A DNA stretch of 64,000 nt from Mycobacterium sp. MBM. Lineage in GTDB: Bacteria > Actinomycetota > Actinomycetes > Mycobacteriales > Mycobacteriaceae. The translations under genes were made by a program, and so were the position numbers. Below the pieces are notes generated by a model. The model ran no database searches. It worked only from the letters and a program-made list of their open reading frames with translations, and had not been told where the DNA came from. Below, one piece after another: positions 26,027 through 34,522 of the stretch. Position 1 is the stretch's first letter. Each line of letters opens with the position of its first letter. The stretch is taken from the NCBI GenBank assembly GCA_021648845.1, contig JAKJHY010000018.1:43055-107054 (forward strand). Reading direction: 5' to 3'.

Positions 26027-26668
26027 ATGGCGGTCTCAAACGAAATGCTGGCCCTTGCGTTGCTTGTGGACGCGACTGCGGACATAGCGGGTGATGAAGG
26101 ACGAAGAATCCGCGATGCCCGAGCAGCTCAGGCGCGGCAGCAACAGCGGGCCGTCGAGATCGAGCGGCAGCGGCAGGTTGAGGCGATGTCAGCGGCCACG
26201 AGGGACCGCCGATCGAGGTTGGTGCACCTGGGGTCGGGAGGATTGGCGGGTTTTGTCGCCGGTTTCGCGATCCTTGCGATTCTGAATATCAACGGGGCGA
26301 ACGGAAAAACCCTGGGTGAGGAATTCGGCATCTCGTCTGGGTGGGCGGTGATCATCCTGCTTGTCGGGGTGGGGGTCGGTGTGGCGTTCGGGGGGTACGA
26401 CTGCAGCGAGGATTTCGATTTCCTGGAGACCGTGATCGAATGTGGGAAATGGGGTGGTCCTCTGGTCGCTCTCTGCGTCGTGCTGGGTGTGGTTATGAGT
26501 GAGCTCCGGGACGACTCCAACGTGTTCGAGAAGTTCTTCGTCGTATTGATCAACGGCGGATTCGGTGGTATCGGTGGGGCGCTCGTTGGTGCGATATTCT
26601 TTGGCGCGGTGGGAATTGTCTACGCCACGGTTCGTCGGATCACGTCGGCCCTGGCCGGCACTGCTTGA
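26027..26668 (+). CDS. Membrane protein with N-terminal charged helix
   Basis: 213 residues from ATG 26027, chosen because it starts the hydrophobic/charged helix MAVSNEMLALALLVD; the frame is open upstream to 25916. A long charged helix (RDARAAQARQQQRAVEIER) is followed by about four membrane segments: LAGFVAGFAILAILNI, WAVIILLVGVGVGVAFG, GGPLVALCVVLGVVM, and FGGIGGALVGAIFFGAVGIV. No catalytic motif or transport signature was seen. It stands alone between intergenic regions. The function is unknown. Confidence 0.6.
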   Translation: MAVSNEMLALALLVDATADIAGDEGRRIRDARAAQARQQQRAVEIERQRQVEAMSAATRDRRSRLVHLGSGGLAGFVAGFAILAILNINGANGKTLGEEFGISSGWAVIILLVGVGVGVAFGGYDCSEDFDFLETVIECGKWGGPLVALCVVLGVVMSELRDDSNVFEKFFVVLINGGFGGIGGALVGAIFFGAVGIVYATVRRITSALAGTA

Positions 26669-27229
26669 TCGGCACCCGATGTTGCGGTAGCTGTGCATGA
26701 GGCACTGTTGGTGCCTACAGCATGCTCGCGGTTTCTTTCTCGCCGCTGCGCACTGAGATAAGAGTTAGGGCTCGGTGGACACTCCGCCCGATCCGCCTGC
26801 CGGATAACCGGATTAGCCCGGTCCCTGATGCAGTACCACCGACGCAGTCCGGTTGCGACTGTGGATTAAGGCCGTTGATCGTGGCTGACACGATCAACAA
26901 GATCGATCAGCGATCCCGCGGAACGTACGGTCGCAAGCGGGTGCGATGCCGCCGCCTTCGGTCTGGCCACGTCGTTGACCAACGATGCCCTCGACAGTGT
27001 GGGCGAAGGAGTGTCAGCTGGCATAGAAGTTATGCGCTCACTCTGGCGACCTGACAGCGTGTCTGACCGCCGTGCCTGCCCCATGCTCGAATCCCGACCA
27101 GTCTGGAAAGGCGCGGATCTTCACCGTCTGATTGCCTTCCCGCAATGACGCACCGACGGGGAATCGGAGAATCTCCTGACGACGCGCAGTCCGATGTGCG
27201 TCAGGACCCCGAAAGAGGACTCAGCAACC
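26669..27229. other. Gene-poor region upstream of the CHAP hydrolase
   Basis: About 560 bases without an intact gene. A + strand frame open from about 26880 to a TGA at 27146 reads like coding sequence (ERTVASGCDAAAFGLATSL, SVGEGVSAGIEVMRSLW) but lacks a usable start, so it may be a decayed gene. The last 80 bases hold the leader of the CHAP gene. Confidence 0.4.
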
Positions 27230-28036
27230 ATGAACGCCCACACACCGAACAAGAACGCCGCTGCCGTGCTCGGACGCGGCCTGCTCGTCACCGCCGTCGC
27301 CGGTCTGGCGGTGATCAGTGTGCCGGCGGTTGCCCATGCCGACGCCGCGGCGACGGTGAAGGCACAGACTCAGCGCATGTCGGCGCCGACGCTGCAGTCG
27401 ACGCAGTCCGGTTGGTACGGCGTCGGGACCCGGCTGACGCTGGTGTGCTCGGCGCGGGGTCAGGCGGTGAAGGGCTTCTTCAGCCCACACATCCCCGGCG
27501 GCTGGGACAATCTCTGGTACAAGACGTCGGACGGTCATTTCGTTGCCGATGTCGACATCGAGACCGGAACACTGAACGCCGTAGTCAGGGACTGTAGCTC
27601 GCCGCCCGCCCCGGTCGCGCAACCAGCGCCCGCTGGCCGCCCTAAGGGCGCGACAACCCAGAGCAACCCGCTGCACGCCTTTGTGGGCTATTGCACGTGG
27701 GGCGCCCAGGAGAAGGTGCGGGCAAACGCTGGCTACTACATCCCTGCCTTGACCGGTAGTGCCCACCAGTGGGATGACCAGGCGCGGGCAGCGGGCTGGA
27801 AGGTTGTTGCCGACGCGCAGCCCCGCTCGATCGTGGTGTTCGAACAGTCGCTGGTCGGTGGTATCGGCCACGTTGCCTGGGTTGACGCCGTCAACGGTAA
27901 GAACGTCACCATCACGGAGATGAACTACGGTCGCGGAGCCACCGCGGCCAACGGCTACCGCACAGTCGGTTTCAACCGCTTCAGCACGCGCACCGTCACC
28001 GATGTGCCAGGAATGAGCTACATCCTCATTCCTTGA
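27230..28036 (+). CDS. Secreted CHAP-domain peptidoglycan hydrolase
   Basis: 268 residues from ATG 27230 with GAAAGAGGA upstream. The Sec signal ends near AHADA. Residues ~35-120 repeat the module of the M23 protein at 22776 (QRMSAPTLQSTQSGWYGVG, LVCSARGQAVKGFF, HIPGGWDNLWYKTSDG). A Pro/Ala linker leads to a CHAP domain: FVGYCTWGAQEKV (catalytic Cys), GIGHVAWVDAVNG (catalytic His) and ITEMNYG (Asn/Glu). CHAP enzymes act as amidases or endopeptidases on peptidoglycan. Two hydrolases with one shared targeting module but different catalytic domains occur 4 kb apart, which suggests domain swapping. A strong terminator follows. Confidence 0.85.
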   Translation: MNAHTPNKNAAAVLGRGLLVTAVAGLAVISVPAVAHADAAATVKAQTQRMSAPTLQSTQSGWYGVGTRLTLVCSARGQAVKGFFSPHIPGGWDNLWYKTSDGHFVADVDIETGTLNAVVRDCSSPPAPVAQPAPAGRPKGATTQSNPLHAFVGYCTWGAQEKVRANAGYYIPALTGSAHQWDDQARAAGWKVVADAQPRSIVVFEQSLVGGIGHVAWVDAVNGKNVTITEMNYGRGATAANGYRTVGFNRFSTRTVTDVPGMSYILIP

Positions 28037-28047
28037 CGATTTTCGGC

Positions 28048-28090
28048 CGTTCCTTGATTGCCCGGATCGTCCCCGGACAATCAAGGAACG
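28048..28090 (+). terminator. Long hairpin terminator after the CHAP gene
   Basis: CGTTCCTTGATTG at 28048 pairs perfectly with CAATCAAGGAACG ending at 28090, and the inner bases (CCGG/CCGG) extend the stem with one mismatch. It begins 12 bases past the stop. There is no U-run, but the stem is unusually long. Confidence 0.8.
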
Positions 28091-28161
28091 CCACCTTGTC
28101 GTCAACAGGCCCATTTCCCGGGGGCAATGGGCCTCCCAGCGTGGAAACTAGGTTGGTTGGC

Positions 28162-28419
28162 ATGACAACATTTGACCCAAACCCGTACCGGCACAACATT
28201 CACCGCGCTCGGCGCAAGCACAATTGGCCGACCTGCACTCGTACCGGCAAGCAGCGTCTTGGCGAACGCAAGGACGTAAAACTAGCGTTGGAAGCTGCGC
28301 GTCGCTCGCGTTCGCAGGCAGAGTTGTCCGAACAGGAATCGAGCTGGACGGTGGTTCGCGGGTACCGGTGTCAACACTGCTCCGGCTGGCACCTCACGTC
28401 ACGCGCTGAGCGGAGTTGA
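28162..28419 (+). CDS. Small basic zinc-ribbon-like protein
   Basis: 85 residues from ATG 28162. It is rich in Arg/Lys/His (YRHNIHRARRKHNW), has a Cys at WPTC, and ends with YRCQHCSGWHLTSR, a C-X2-C plus His pattern that could bind zinc. Similar small proteins with RC-x-HC-x-GWH ends occur in actinobacterial mobile regions, usually without known function. Its stop overlaps the start of the histidine-kinase-like gene (TGATG), so it may belong to that operon. Confidence 0.6.
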   Translation: MTTFDPNPYRHNIHRARRKHNWPTCTRTGKQRLGERKDVKLALEAARRSRSQAELSEQESSWTVVRGYRCQHCSGWHLTSRAERS

Positions 28420-29972
28420 TGCCCGCAACGCACACGGACTCTTACACTGCCGAACTAGGCAGCAGGGCAGGAGGCTTCTGGCACGTGAACACCACACTGA
28501 GGCGCCGGTTGCGCGCCTACTTTCTCGAGCCCCACACGCGTCGCGATGCGGACCTCGAGTTCTGGTGGCAGTTGCCCGAGGACGCGACGCGCACCAAGTC
28601 GGCGTGGACGCAACCGTGGGTTGATCTCGCGTCGCCGGCGACTTTCAGTGAGTGGCATGCGAAGGTCGCCGAGCGCCGTGTCCAGGCCTACGATCAACTG
28701 CGCCCAGCATTCATCCGAGCCGCTACGTTGGCGGTGATCGTGGCTGCGCTGGCCGTGCTGGGAGCCCCAGTGTGGTGTTGGTCGGTGCTCTCGGTCGCCG
28801 CGATCCAGGTCCCGCTTGAGATATACCTGCAGCCGTTCCACGCTCTCGATGCACCGGACCCTCAGTGGAAGATTGTGCGACGAATGCGAGACATGGCGCG
28901 CAAGCACTTCCGGACTCGGACCTACAACACCACAGGTGTTCTCGGGGCGATCGCCTGTCCGTTGAACGTCGCCGCGGTGAGCTTCGCCGACCCCGGCGGC
29001 GAGCAGGGCTGGCTGAAGATCGTCGCCTTGTCGGCCGCCATTTTGTACTTGAATTCCGGGCTGGGCAATGTTGTCCTCGATCCGCCCAACTACTCAGAGT
29101 CCAGCGAGATGCCTCCCATCATGCACACTGTCCGCCCATACGCGCCTGTGCTGTCGCTGAGCGTCGTATCGACGATCGTGTGGTTCAGCGTGATCCACGA
29201 ACGGTGGACTGCGCAGATGGTGCCGGTCGCCTACCTGTGCTGTGGGCTGACGCTGTTGATCGGATCGACCATGCGTAATCACGACAGGGTGGTGGCGGCC
29301 GCCGCGCATGTCGGCCGCAGAGCGGTGCTGGATGCCCGTGAAGCGCTGGGCAGCACGTTCCATGACGATCTCGGCCCGGCAAAAGCCGCTGCCGACCGGG
29401 TCAGCGTGTTACCCGGAGTCGAGTACCGGGATGCGATCGAGTTAAAAGCGCTTTCCAGCTTCCTGACGAACTTCAATACCCGGGTCGGGTTGTTCGCGGC
29501 ACAGCGCATGGACCTGCGCTCACTGGCCAAAAAGGTGGCTTCGCCGGGGGGAATCTCGCCGCGCAATATCGAGATCGACATCAGATGGGACAGCATGAAG
29601 ATCCGCAAGGAGGATCACCGCGTTGCAGTGCGGATGACGACCGCGCTGGTGCAAAACGTGGCGCAGGCGGTTCAGAAACGTGAGTTCCGCGGCTACCCGA
29701 AACAGATCATTCTGGAGGGATACGTGTTCGGTAGCGAACGTGATCGTAGGTATCACCTGTCTGTGCGTGATCACCTCCCGCCGGTGAGTGAGGACGAATG
29801 GTGTTGTGAGGGAGGAACGTTGCGTGCGCTTCGCGATTGGTTGCGCGACGACTACCATGGTGATCTGACCCAGGAAGTCAAGGGTGACGGCACCAAACGA
29901 ATCACGGCGGCGTGGAGTGATCGCCCCCCGAATATCTGGGTCGATCCCGACATCGACAGCGAGGACCGATGA
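28419..29972 (+). CDS. Divergent membrane sensor histidine kinase
   Basis: 517 residues from ATG 28419, overlapping the previous stop. After ~95 soluble residues come several membrane helices (AATLAVIVAALAVLGAPVW, NTTGVLGAIACPLNVAAV, IVALSAAILYLNSGLGNV, VAYLCCGLTLLIGS). STFHDDLGPAKAAADR resembles the phosphoacceptor box of HisKA_3 kinases. The ATPase region is poorly conserved: TALVQNVAQAVQ may be the N box, but the DxGxG loop is replaced by VRDHLPPVSEDEW. It overlaps the receiver-type gene by ATGA. Either a very divergent kinase or a non-catalytic sensor is possible. Confidence 0.6.
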   Translation: MPATHTDSYTAELGSRAGGFWHVNTTLRRRLRAYFLEPHTRRDADLEFWWQLPEDATRTKSAWTQPWVDLASPATFSEWHAKVAERRVQAYDQLRPAFIRAATLAVIVAALAVLGAPVWCWSVLSVAAIQVPLEIYLQPFHALDAPDPQWKIVRRMRDMARKHFRTRTYNTTGVLGAIACPLNVAAVSFADPGGEQGWLKIVALSAAILYLNSGLGNVVLDPPNYSESSEMPPIMHTVRPYAPVLSLSVVSTIVWFSVIHERWTAQMVPVAYLCCGLTLLIGSTMRNHDRVVAAAAHVGRRAVLDAREALGSTFHDDLGPAKAAADRVSVLPGVEYRDAIELKALSSFLTNFNTRVGLFAAQRMDLRSLAKKVASPGGISPRNIEIDIRWDSMKIRKEDHRVAVRMTTALVQNVAQAVQKREFRGYPKQIILEGYVFGSERDRRYHLSVRDHLPPVSEDEWCCEGGTLRALRDWLRDDYHGDLTQEVKGDGTKRITAAWSDRPPNIWVDPDIDSEDR

Positions 29973-30907
29973 AGACGTATCTGATCGTCGAAGACAGCCC
30001 CACGAAGGCGCACGCGTTCCTGCGTTTCGGACAGGCATACGCCGAGCAGTGTGGGGCTCGTTTGCAGGCCGTGTCTTCTCCTAGTGGTGCGATTGCGGTA
30101 CTGCACGATCCAAGTAAGAGGGCCGCTATCGACGGGGTGATTGTCGACTTCGAGTTGGGTTGCCGGCGCGAGGACAATCGGCATCTTCGCGCCCATGTCA
30201 CCGATGCTGCGGGCCAGTCCTATGCGGTATCCACCGGGATGGGGGTGCTGGACTGGGTGCACACCGCGGATCCCGATATGCCGTTGTGGGCGTTGACAAA
30301 CGACTCTGCCACACACGCACCTCTGTACATGAGCGCAGCCAACCTTTGGCTGAATGCCCGTCCGCTGCACGTGGACAGACTCTCTGCGAAGCCCGAATCG
30401 CCGGCGGCGGTGGCGATGGTCGAGGAACTACGCGACCCGGACGCCTACGAGGAGCTCAATCCCCACGCCGAGCGGGTCGACCTCACCAGCGTGGTGATGG
30501 GCGAACTGCTCAACACCGACTATATGGATGTCGAAGCGTACGACTGGCTACACGCCCTGACCCACCTGATCGTCGGCACGGACGGGTTCATCCCTGCTCT
30601 CACGAAGCGAATTCGGGGCATCACCGGGGATGAGAGCCTGAACGCCTACGCCAACACATTGTCGCCGGAGATGGCGACCTGGCAGCTGCTGCTGGAAGAG
30701 ATTTACGAGGAGTTTCCTGTCGATCGTGATGAGAAACGTTGGCCTGACATAGATCGGGAAAGTCTGCCAAAGAGTCTGAAGCCGTGGGCGGAGTTCAATC
30801 CGATCACGGGTTTCCTCGGCCAGCAACCCGAATGCCGAGAGTTCTTCGGATCAGCTGATGTCCGTGTGGCGCTGATGAACTGGCGCGCTCGAGGCGAGCA
30901 TCCTTAG
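29969..30907 (+). CDS. Response-regulator-like protein with unknown output domain
   Basis: 312 residues from ATG 29969. The first ~145 residues resemble a receiver domain: YLIVEDSPTKAHAF (acidic pair), DGVIVDFELG (phosphoacceptor Asp), WALTNDS and LSAKPES (conserved Thr/Ser and Lys), with an insertion between strands 3 and 4 (CRREDNRHLRAHVTDAAGQ). The C-terminal ~165 residues are helical and are not a recognised DNA-binding domain (DWLHALTHLIVGTDGFIPAL, LNAYANTLSPEMATWQ). Coupling to the upstream sensor by a four-base overlap supports a two-component pair. The output may act on protein rather than DNA. Confidence 0.62.
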   Translation: MKTYLIVEDSPTKAHAFLRFGQAYAEQCGARLQAVSSPSGAIAVLHDPSKRAAIDGVIVDFELGCRREDNRHLRAHVTDAAGQSYAVSTGMGVLDWVHTADPDMPLWALTNDSATHAPLYMSAANLWLNARPLHVDRLSAKPESPAAVAMVEELRDPDAYEELNPHAERVDLTSVVMGELLNTDYMDVEAYDWLHALTHLIVGTDGFIPALTKRIRGITGDESLNAYANTLSPEMATWQLLLEEIYEEFPVDRDEKRWPDIDRESLPKSLKPWAEFNPITGFLGQQPECREFFGSADVRVALMNWRARGEHP

Positions 30908-30959
30908 ACCGGGCGGGCGGGTGAGCCGGTCGCCCGGTCCTCACCCGCCGCAGCGGTAC

Positions 30960-31238
30960 TCATTCCTCCTGGTGGAGGCGTCTGAGCATCATGTCGATAC
31001 CTGAGCCGGATTCGCCGATCCGGGAGGTCATCGGTCGCGGCCGGCACCGGTGCCGGCCGGGCTTTGCCGGCGGCGGCAGGTGGCTCTCCAGCCGCTCCGG
31101 TGAGACACCGGCGGCCTTGGCGGCCATTCCCACCCAGTGCCGACACGGGCCGCAGCCGCACCGCTTGTCGCCGGTCGCGGAGTGCAACCGACCCTTCAGC
31201 TGGTCCAGGGCGAACGCAATTCTCTTGTCCTGCTCCAT
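30960..31238 (-). CDS. Small Cys-containing hypothetical protein
   Basis: 92 residues from ATG 31238, chosen for the excellent AGGAGGAA ribosome site. The N-terminal half is helical (RIAFALDQLKGRLHSATG) and followed by KRCGCGPCRHWV, a tight Cys cluster that may bind metal. The C-terminal half is Pro/Arg-rich, with MLRRLHQEE at the end. A perfect 10-bp inverted repeat lies 16 bases upstream of the start. No family recognised. Confidence 0.55.
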   Translation of the reverse strand: MEQDKRIAFALDQLKGRLHSATGDKRCGCGPCRHWVGMAAKAAGVSPERLESHLPPPAKPGRHRCRPRPMTSRIGESGSGIDMMLRRLHQEE

Positions 31239-31253
31239 ACTTCCTCCTACCTT

Positions 31254-31285
31254 CGGATACACGTCTCTCTTGAGGCGTGTATCCG
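31254..31285. promoter_or_regulatory. Perfect inverted repeat upstream of the Cys-cluster gene
   Basis: CGGATACACG at 31254 and CGTGTATCCG ending at 31285 are exact reverse complements, 12 bases apart. Position just upstream of the minus-strand start at 31238 suits an operator or leader hairpin. Confidence 0.5.
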
Positions 31286-31372
31286 GCAGTGAGGGTGGAT
31301 CAGGCGATGGCGCCAGTCGTGTCTGCCATGTTCTTCAAAGGCGCTGTGACGATGCTACTGAGAAGCAGCCAC

Positions 31373-31400
31373 GCCATCATTGCCTTGCGGCAATGATGGC
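31373..31400 (-). terminator. Hairpin downstream of the YbjN-like gene
   Basis: A perfect 12-bp stem (GCCATCATTGCC / GGCAATGATGGC) with a TTGC loop, 28 bases past the stop of the minus-strand gene at 31429. There is no T-run; position and strength suggest an intrinsic-type terminator. Confidence 0.6.
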
Positions 31401-31428
31401 GTTCGGATGCACCACCGGCGAGACCGGT

Positions 31429-31821
31429 TCAGAGCCGGTCGGCACCTGTGAATTTGGCCTCCATGTAGTCCGCGGACTTGAGTACGAGTTCCAATGGGCC
31501 GGTGAGCTCGCTGAGGTCCAGATTGGCAAGTGGCACAGCATGCTTGTAGGCCAACGAGTCGCCGTGCTTCACCACACCGCCGACCACGTACTCGGCGGCC
31601 TCCTCCAGCACTGCCTGGATGTTCACGGCACGTGCATCGGCGATCGGTGATGCAATGACGGCGAACTCCTCGTCGGTCGCGGACATCGAGCCTTTGGAGA
31701 CAGTCACGATTTGTGAGCGTCCACCGCCGACGTCGAACAGCAGACTCAGAAAGTCTCCCTGGTCGTCGCTGATCTTGAAGTTCCGGCGCAGGTAGTCGGC
31801 CACGTGGTTCCAATTTGCCAT
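31429..31821 (-). CDS. YbjN / type III chaperone-like fold protein
   Basis: 130 residues from ATG 31821 (TTG 31830 also in frame). The alternation of helices and strands (WNHVADYLRRNFKI, FLSLLFDVGGGRSQIVTV, FAVIASPIADARAVNIQAVL, PLANLDLSELTGPLELVL) resembles YbjN and secretion-chaperone folds, which bind other proteins. Another protein of this type lies at 46044. It sits 54 bases downstream of the TrkA-RyR gene on the same strand, so cotranscription is likely and it may be its partner. Confidence 0.6.
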   Translation of the reverse strand: MANWNHVADYLRRNFKISDDQGDFLSLLFDVGGGRSQIVTVSKGSMSATDEEFAVIASPIADARAVNIQAVLEEAAEYVVGGVVKHGDSLAYKHAVPLANLDLSELTGPLELVLKSADYMEAKFTGADRL

Positions 31822-31874
31822 GCTAGCCAAGCTATCTGTGATGTCGTCCGTCGAAAATAGGCCGATCGTGCGAC

Positions 31875-33572
31875 CTATAGCGGTCGTACCGTGAATCCGG
31901 CGGAAGCAACGATCTGAGGGATCTTACGCACGAACACGCGGTCCCATTCGGCGATGTCGGGTGGAAGGTCCTCGAAAGGGACAAGATATGGCGTTGTCTT
32001 CTTCTCGATGTCCTTCTCGGGGCCCAACGTCCAGCCTGCGTCTTCGCGCTCCTGGTTCCACCGGTCGTGCTCATGGAGGGCTAGTTCATTGACTTGTTCG
32101 TCGGTCAGGCTGAACGGGCTCGCGATGGTGTTCCCGGCCGGGCCGAGCAAGTATCCGAGTATCCGGAGTTTCGTTGGAATGTCACGGGCTTGGGCCCGAC
32201 TGGACTCCCGCAATGCTGACGCCCGTGGATCATCCCACTCAATGTCGTCCTTGCCCGCGGTCCGTTGTTCGTCGCGCCAGATCTCGTGGATTGTTCGGGC
32301 CAGCGTCTCGATCGATACCGCGACCAGGTGTTCTGGTACACAGGCTTTTTCGAATACCGGGAACACCTGGACTGCGGTGAGTTTGTTCAGAAGCTTAGCC
32401 TTGCCGTAGTTGTGCGAATGTGCCAGAACACGTGTGAACGGCGACTCCAGGCTATGTAGTTTGAGCATCGTCGCAACGCCTTCCTCGTCGTCATACGAGG
32501 TGACGAAGGCGTGACTCGGCGGTGGTACCTGGAGTTGCCGGTACCGAGAGTCCAAGTCCAGCAAGTCCTTCCGGGATGTCGAAGCCGCGATGAAAGTGCA
32601 GGAGTTGTCCACGCGACCGTGTTCGTTCTTGAACTTCGCGATCTTCGCCGCGGCATCGTCATCCACGACGGTGACAATCAATGGCTGACCTTTACCTTTG
32701 ATGCGCCACCGCTGGCTCGCCGTGAGGATTATTCGCTGCCCCAACGGATCGAGATGCGCAACCAAGATGTGCGGCGCGGTCGTGTCTGCCGCGATCGGGT
32801 ACTCGTCCAGGAGCAGGTCTGCGCTGATGTCGTCGGTGTTGAAGAATGTCACCGACCAATTGGAACTCTGACTCGTGAACTCCAACTCGCCCAGGAGATT
32901 GCACAGATGTGGGTCGCTGATCTGGGCGAGGCAGTTGAGGGTGCCGTGTACGCGGTCCTGAGACAGAATGTTTGCGCTCAGCACAATCTCGGTGTTGACG
33001 GCATCGTCCGGGCACAAGGCCAGTAGCCATTCCGCCCGCCCAACTCCGGCCCGCGACAGGGTGTCCTCCCGTTGGGCGTCGCCCACTATGACGGGAACGC
33101 CCATGCTCCGGTGCTCGTTGATGGCGGGATTGGTGTCGTCAGACTCTATGGCGACAACGTGATAGCCCGCTGCTCTCAGCGCCTTTATGAAGGCCGTCCC
33201 TTTGAAGCCCAGGCCGCAGACGACGACATGGCCTTTGCGCCGCCACGCCCTGATGCGGTTGGTGCTTTCGGTGAACAACGTCGTGACCGCCTTGACGCCG
33301 GCCCAACCGGTTGCCGCGGGCGCGGCGAAGCGTGCGATGTCGAGGGCAACAGGCAACCGCGTCCCGTCCGGGGGGTTGAAAAGAAACAGCGACAGGCTGC
33401 CGTAGACGTAATCGGTGAGCGCAGAGTCGGTGCCCTTGCTCTGCAGCAGCTGGTGGTATCCGATGCAGCCCAGAATGAACGCGCCGGCGCCGACGAGGCC
33501 GATCCACCTCCACTGATGGGATACGCGGCTTTTAGTAGCGTCCCCCCGGGGATCACCTACGGTTCCGGTCAT
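31875..33572 (-). CDS. Membrane TrkA-N (NAD-binding) protein with C-terminal RyR domain
   Basis: 565 residues from ATG 33572 with AAGGAG upstream. Two N-terminal membrane helices (WIGLVGAGAFILGCIGY and a second near residues 85-105) lead to a Rossmann TrkA-N/RCK domain: HVVVCGLGFKGTAFIKAL, VAIESDDTNPAINEHRS, PVIVGDAQREDTL. A second Rossmann-like region follows (~270-390). The C-terminal ~75 residues fit the RyR domain: LALHEHDRWNQEREDAGW, KTTPYLVPFEDLPPDIAEWD. RyR domains joined to TrkA-N are known from prokaryotic conflict-type systems, where they are thought to sense a nucleotide or related ligand. No ion-channel pore loop is obvious, so this may be a sensor rather than a transporter. Confidence 0.8.
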   Translation of the reverse strand: MTGTVGDPRGDATKSRVSHQWRWIGLVGAGAFILGCIGYHQLLQSKGTDSALTDYVYGSLSLFLFNPPDGTRLPVALDIARFAAPAATGWAGVKAVTTLFTESTNRIRAWRRKGHVVVCGLGFKGTAFIKALRAAGYHVVAIESDDTNPAINEHRSMGVPVIVGDAQREDTLSRAGVGRAEWLLALCPDDAVNTEIVLSANILSQDRVHGTLNCLAQISDPHLCNLLGELEFTSQSSNWSVTFFNTDDISADLLLDEYPIAADTTAPHILVAHLDPLGQRIILTASQRWRIKGKGQPLIVTVVDDDAAAKIAKFKNEHGRVDNSCTFIAASTSRKDLLDLDSRYRQLQVPPPSHAFVTSYDDEEGVATMLKLHSLESPFTRVLAHSHNYGKAKLLNKLTAVQVFPVFEKACVPEHLVAVSIETLARTIHEIWRDEQRTAGKDDIEWDDPRASALRESSRAQARDIPTKLRILGYLLGPAGNTIASPFSLTDEQVNELALHEHDRWNQEREDAGWTLGPEKDIEKKTTPYLVPFEDLPPDIAEWDRVFVRKIPQIVASAGFTVRPL

Positions 33573-33745
33573 GGCGGTGCTCCTTCCGACGGCACATCAG
33601 AATGCTATGTGATCTCGGACGATTGCTGAGTCCATCGCGCTGTCGGTGGCTCCTTGATGTCGGACGTTGGTGCGATACCCCGGCCGTCGCAGAGCGCATA
33701 GATTCGCCGAAGTCCGAATCTGCTCTCTTGCAAAGGAAAACTATT

Positions 33746-34135
33746 TTGGAGATTCTCGTCGGATTTCTCATCATCGTGGTGGTCATGTGGATTGCGGCGG
33801 TCTGGCTTGGCTCAGAGGCCAAACGCCAGATCAACGTGGAGGTGGCCGCGGCGCCCGATGCGGTGGCCGCGGTCGTGCGCGACCATTTCGGATCTGTGCT
33901 TTGGCACGCTGTCCAGGGGCCCGGCATGATCAACATGCAGTCGCGGGGCTTCGGGGTGGGTTCCATCGGCATGAAGAATCCGACGATCTCCATCGACATC
34001 AGCGCTGTGGAGAGCGGTGGATCGCTGGTGGAGATGTGGATGTCGGCGTGGGAGTCGCGGGCCGGCGTAGCAGCCTCAGCTGATCGGGTTTATTTCAAAC
34101 GCAAGGGACTGGTCAAGAAGTTGGCAGCGATGTAG
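33746..34135 (+). CDS. Small membrane-anchored protein
   Basis: About 129 residues from a proposed TTG at 33746 (AAAGGA upstream); the frame is open from 33602, and that longer start adds an Arg/Cys-rich region of poor quality. An N-terminal transmembrane helix (ILVGFLIIVVVMWIAAVWL) is followed by an external or cytosolic alpha/beta domain (INVEVAAAPDAVAAVVRDH, NPTISIDISAVESGGSLVEM) with the feel of an SRPBCC/START-like fold. It is divergent from the TrkA-RyR gene. No function can be assigned. Confidence 0.5.
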   Translation: MEILVGFLIIVVVMWIAAVWLGSEAKRQINVEVAAAPDAVAAVVRDHFGSVLWHAVQGPGMINMQSRGFGVGSIGMKNPTISIDISAVESGGSLVEMWMSAWESRAGVAASADRVYFKRKGLVKKLAAM

Positions 34136-34452
34136 GTGGGGAATCGCTCGCATCCGTGTGCGGTGGCGACTTGGTCGTGCAAGGTAACTCCGCGGGAAAG
34201 CGGTGGGGTCAGCGAGTCTGGCGAGCGGTCGCCGGCCAGATTGAGGTGGCAGGTAACGCGAATGCTGGTTGACCGCTTCGCCGGCGATCAGCGTTGGAAA
34301 CGGACTGGACGGTGGGCGGTACGCGTCACACTGCCGTGTGGCAACGCGAGCCGATCGGACTCTGCGCCGACCGTGTTCCGGATCGGTACCTGTGTCGTCG
34401 TCCTTGGTTGTGAGATTGGAGGGCAAGGTGACGTACCCGTGAGTAGCTGTAG
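34136..34452. other. Intergenic region left of the IS element
   Basis: About 315 bases with no convincing gene or structure. It ends with the TAG triplet that forms the left target-site copy of the IS3 element. Confidence 0.45.
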
Positions 34453-34522
34453 GGGTTTGCTGCACGAATAGGTGGCATCTGAGTTGGCTTGCCCTGGTCG
34501 GGTGAGCTGGAAGGATGTCCTT

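Noticed and set aside
31875..33572. Complete potassium channel or transporter
   Set aside because: There are only two N-terminal membrane helices and no TVGYG-type filter was seen; the sensor reading with an RyR domain fits better.
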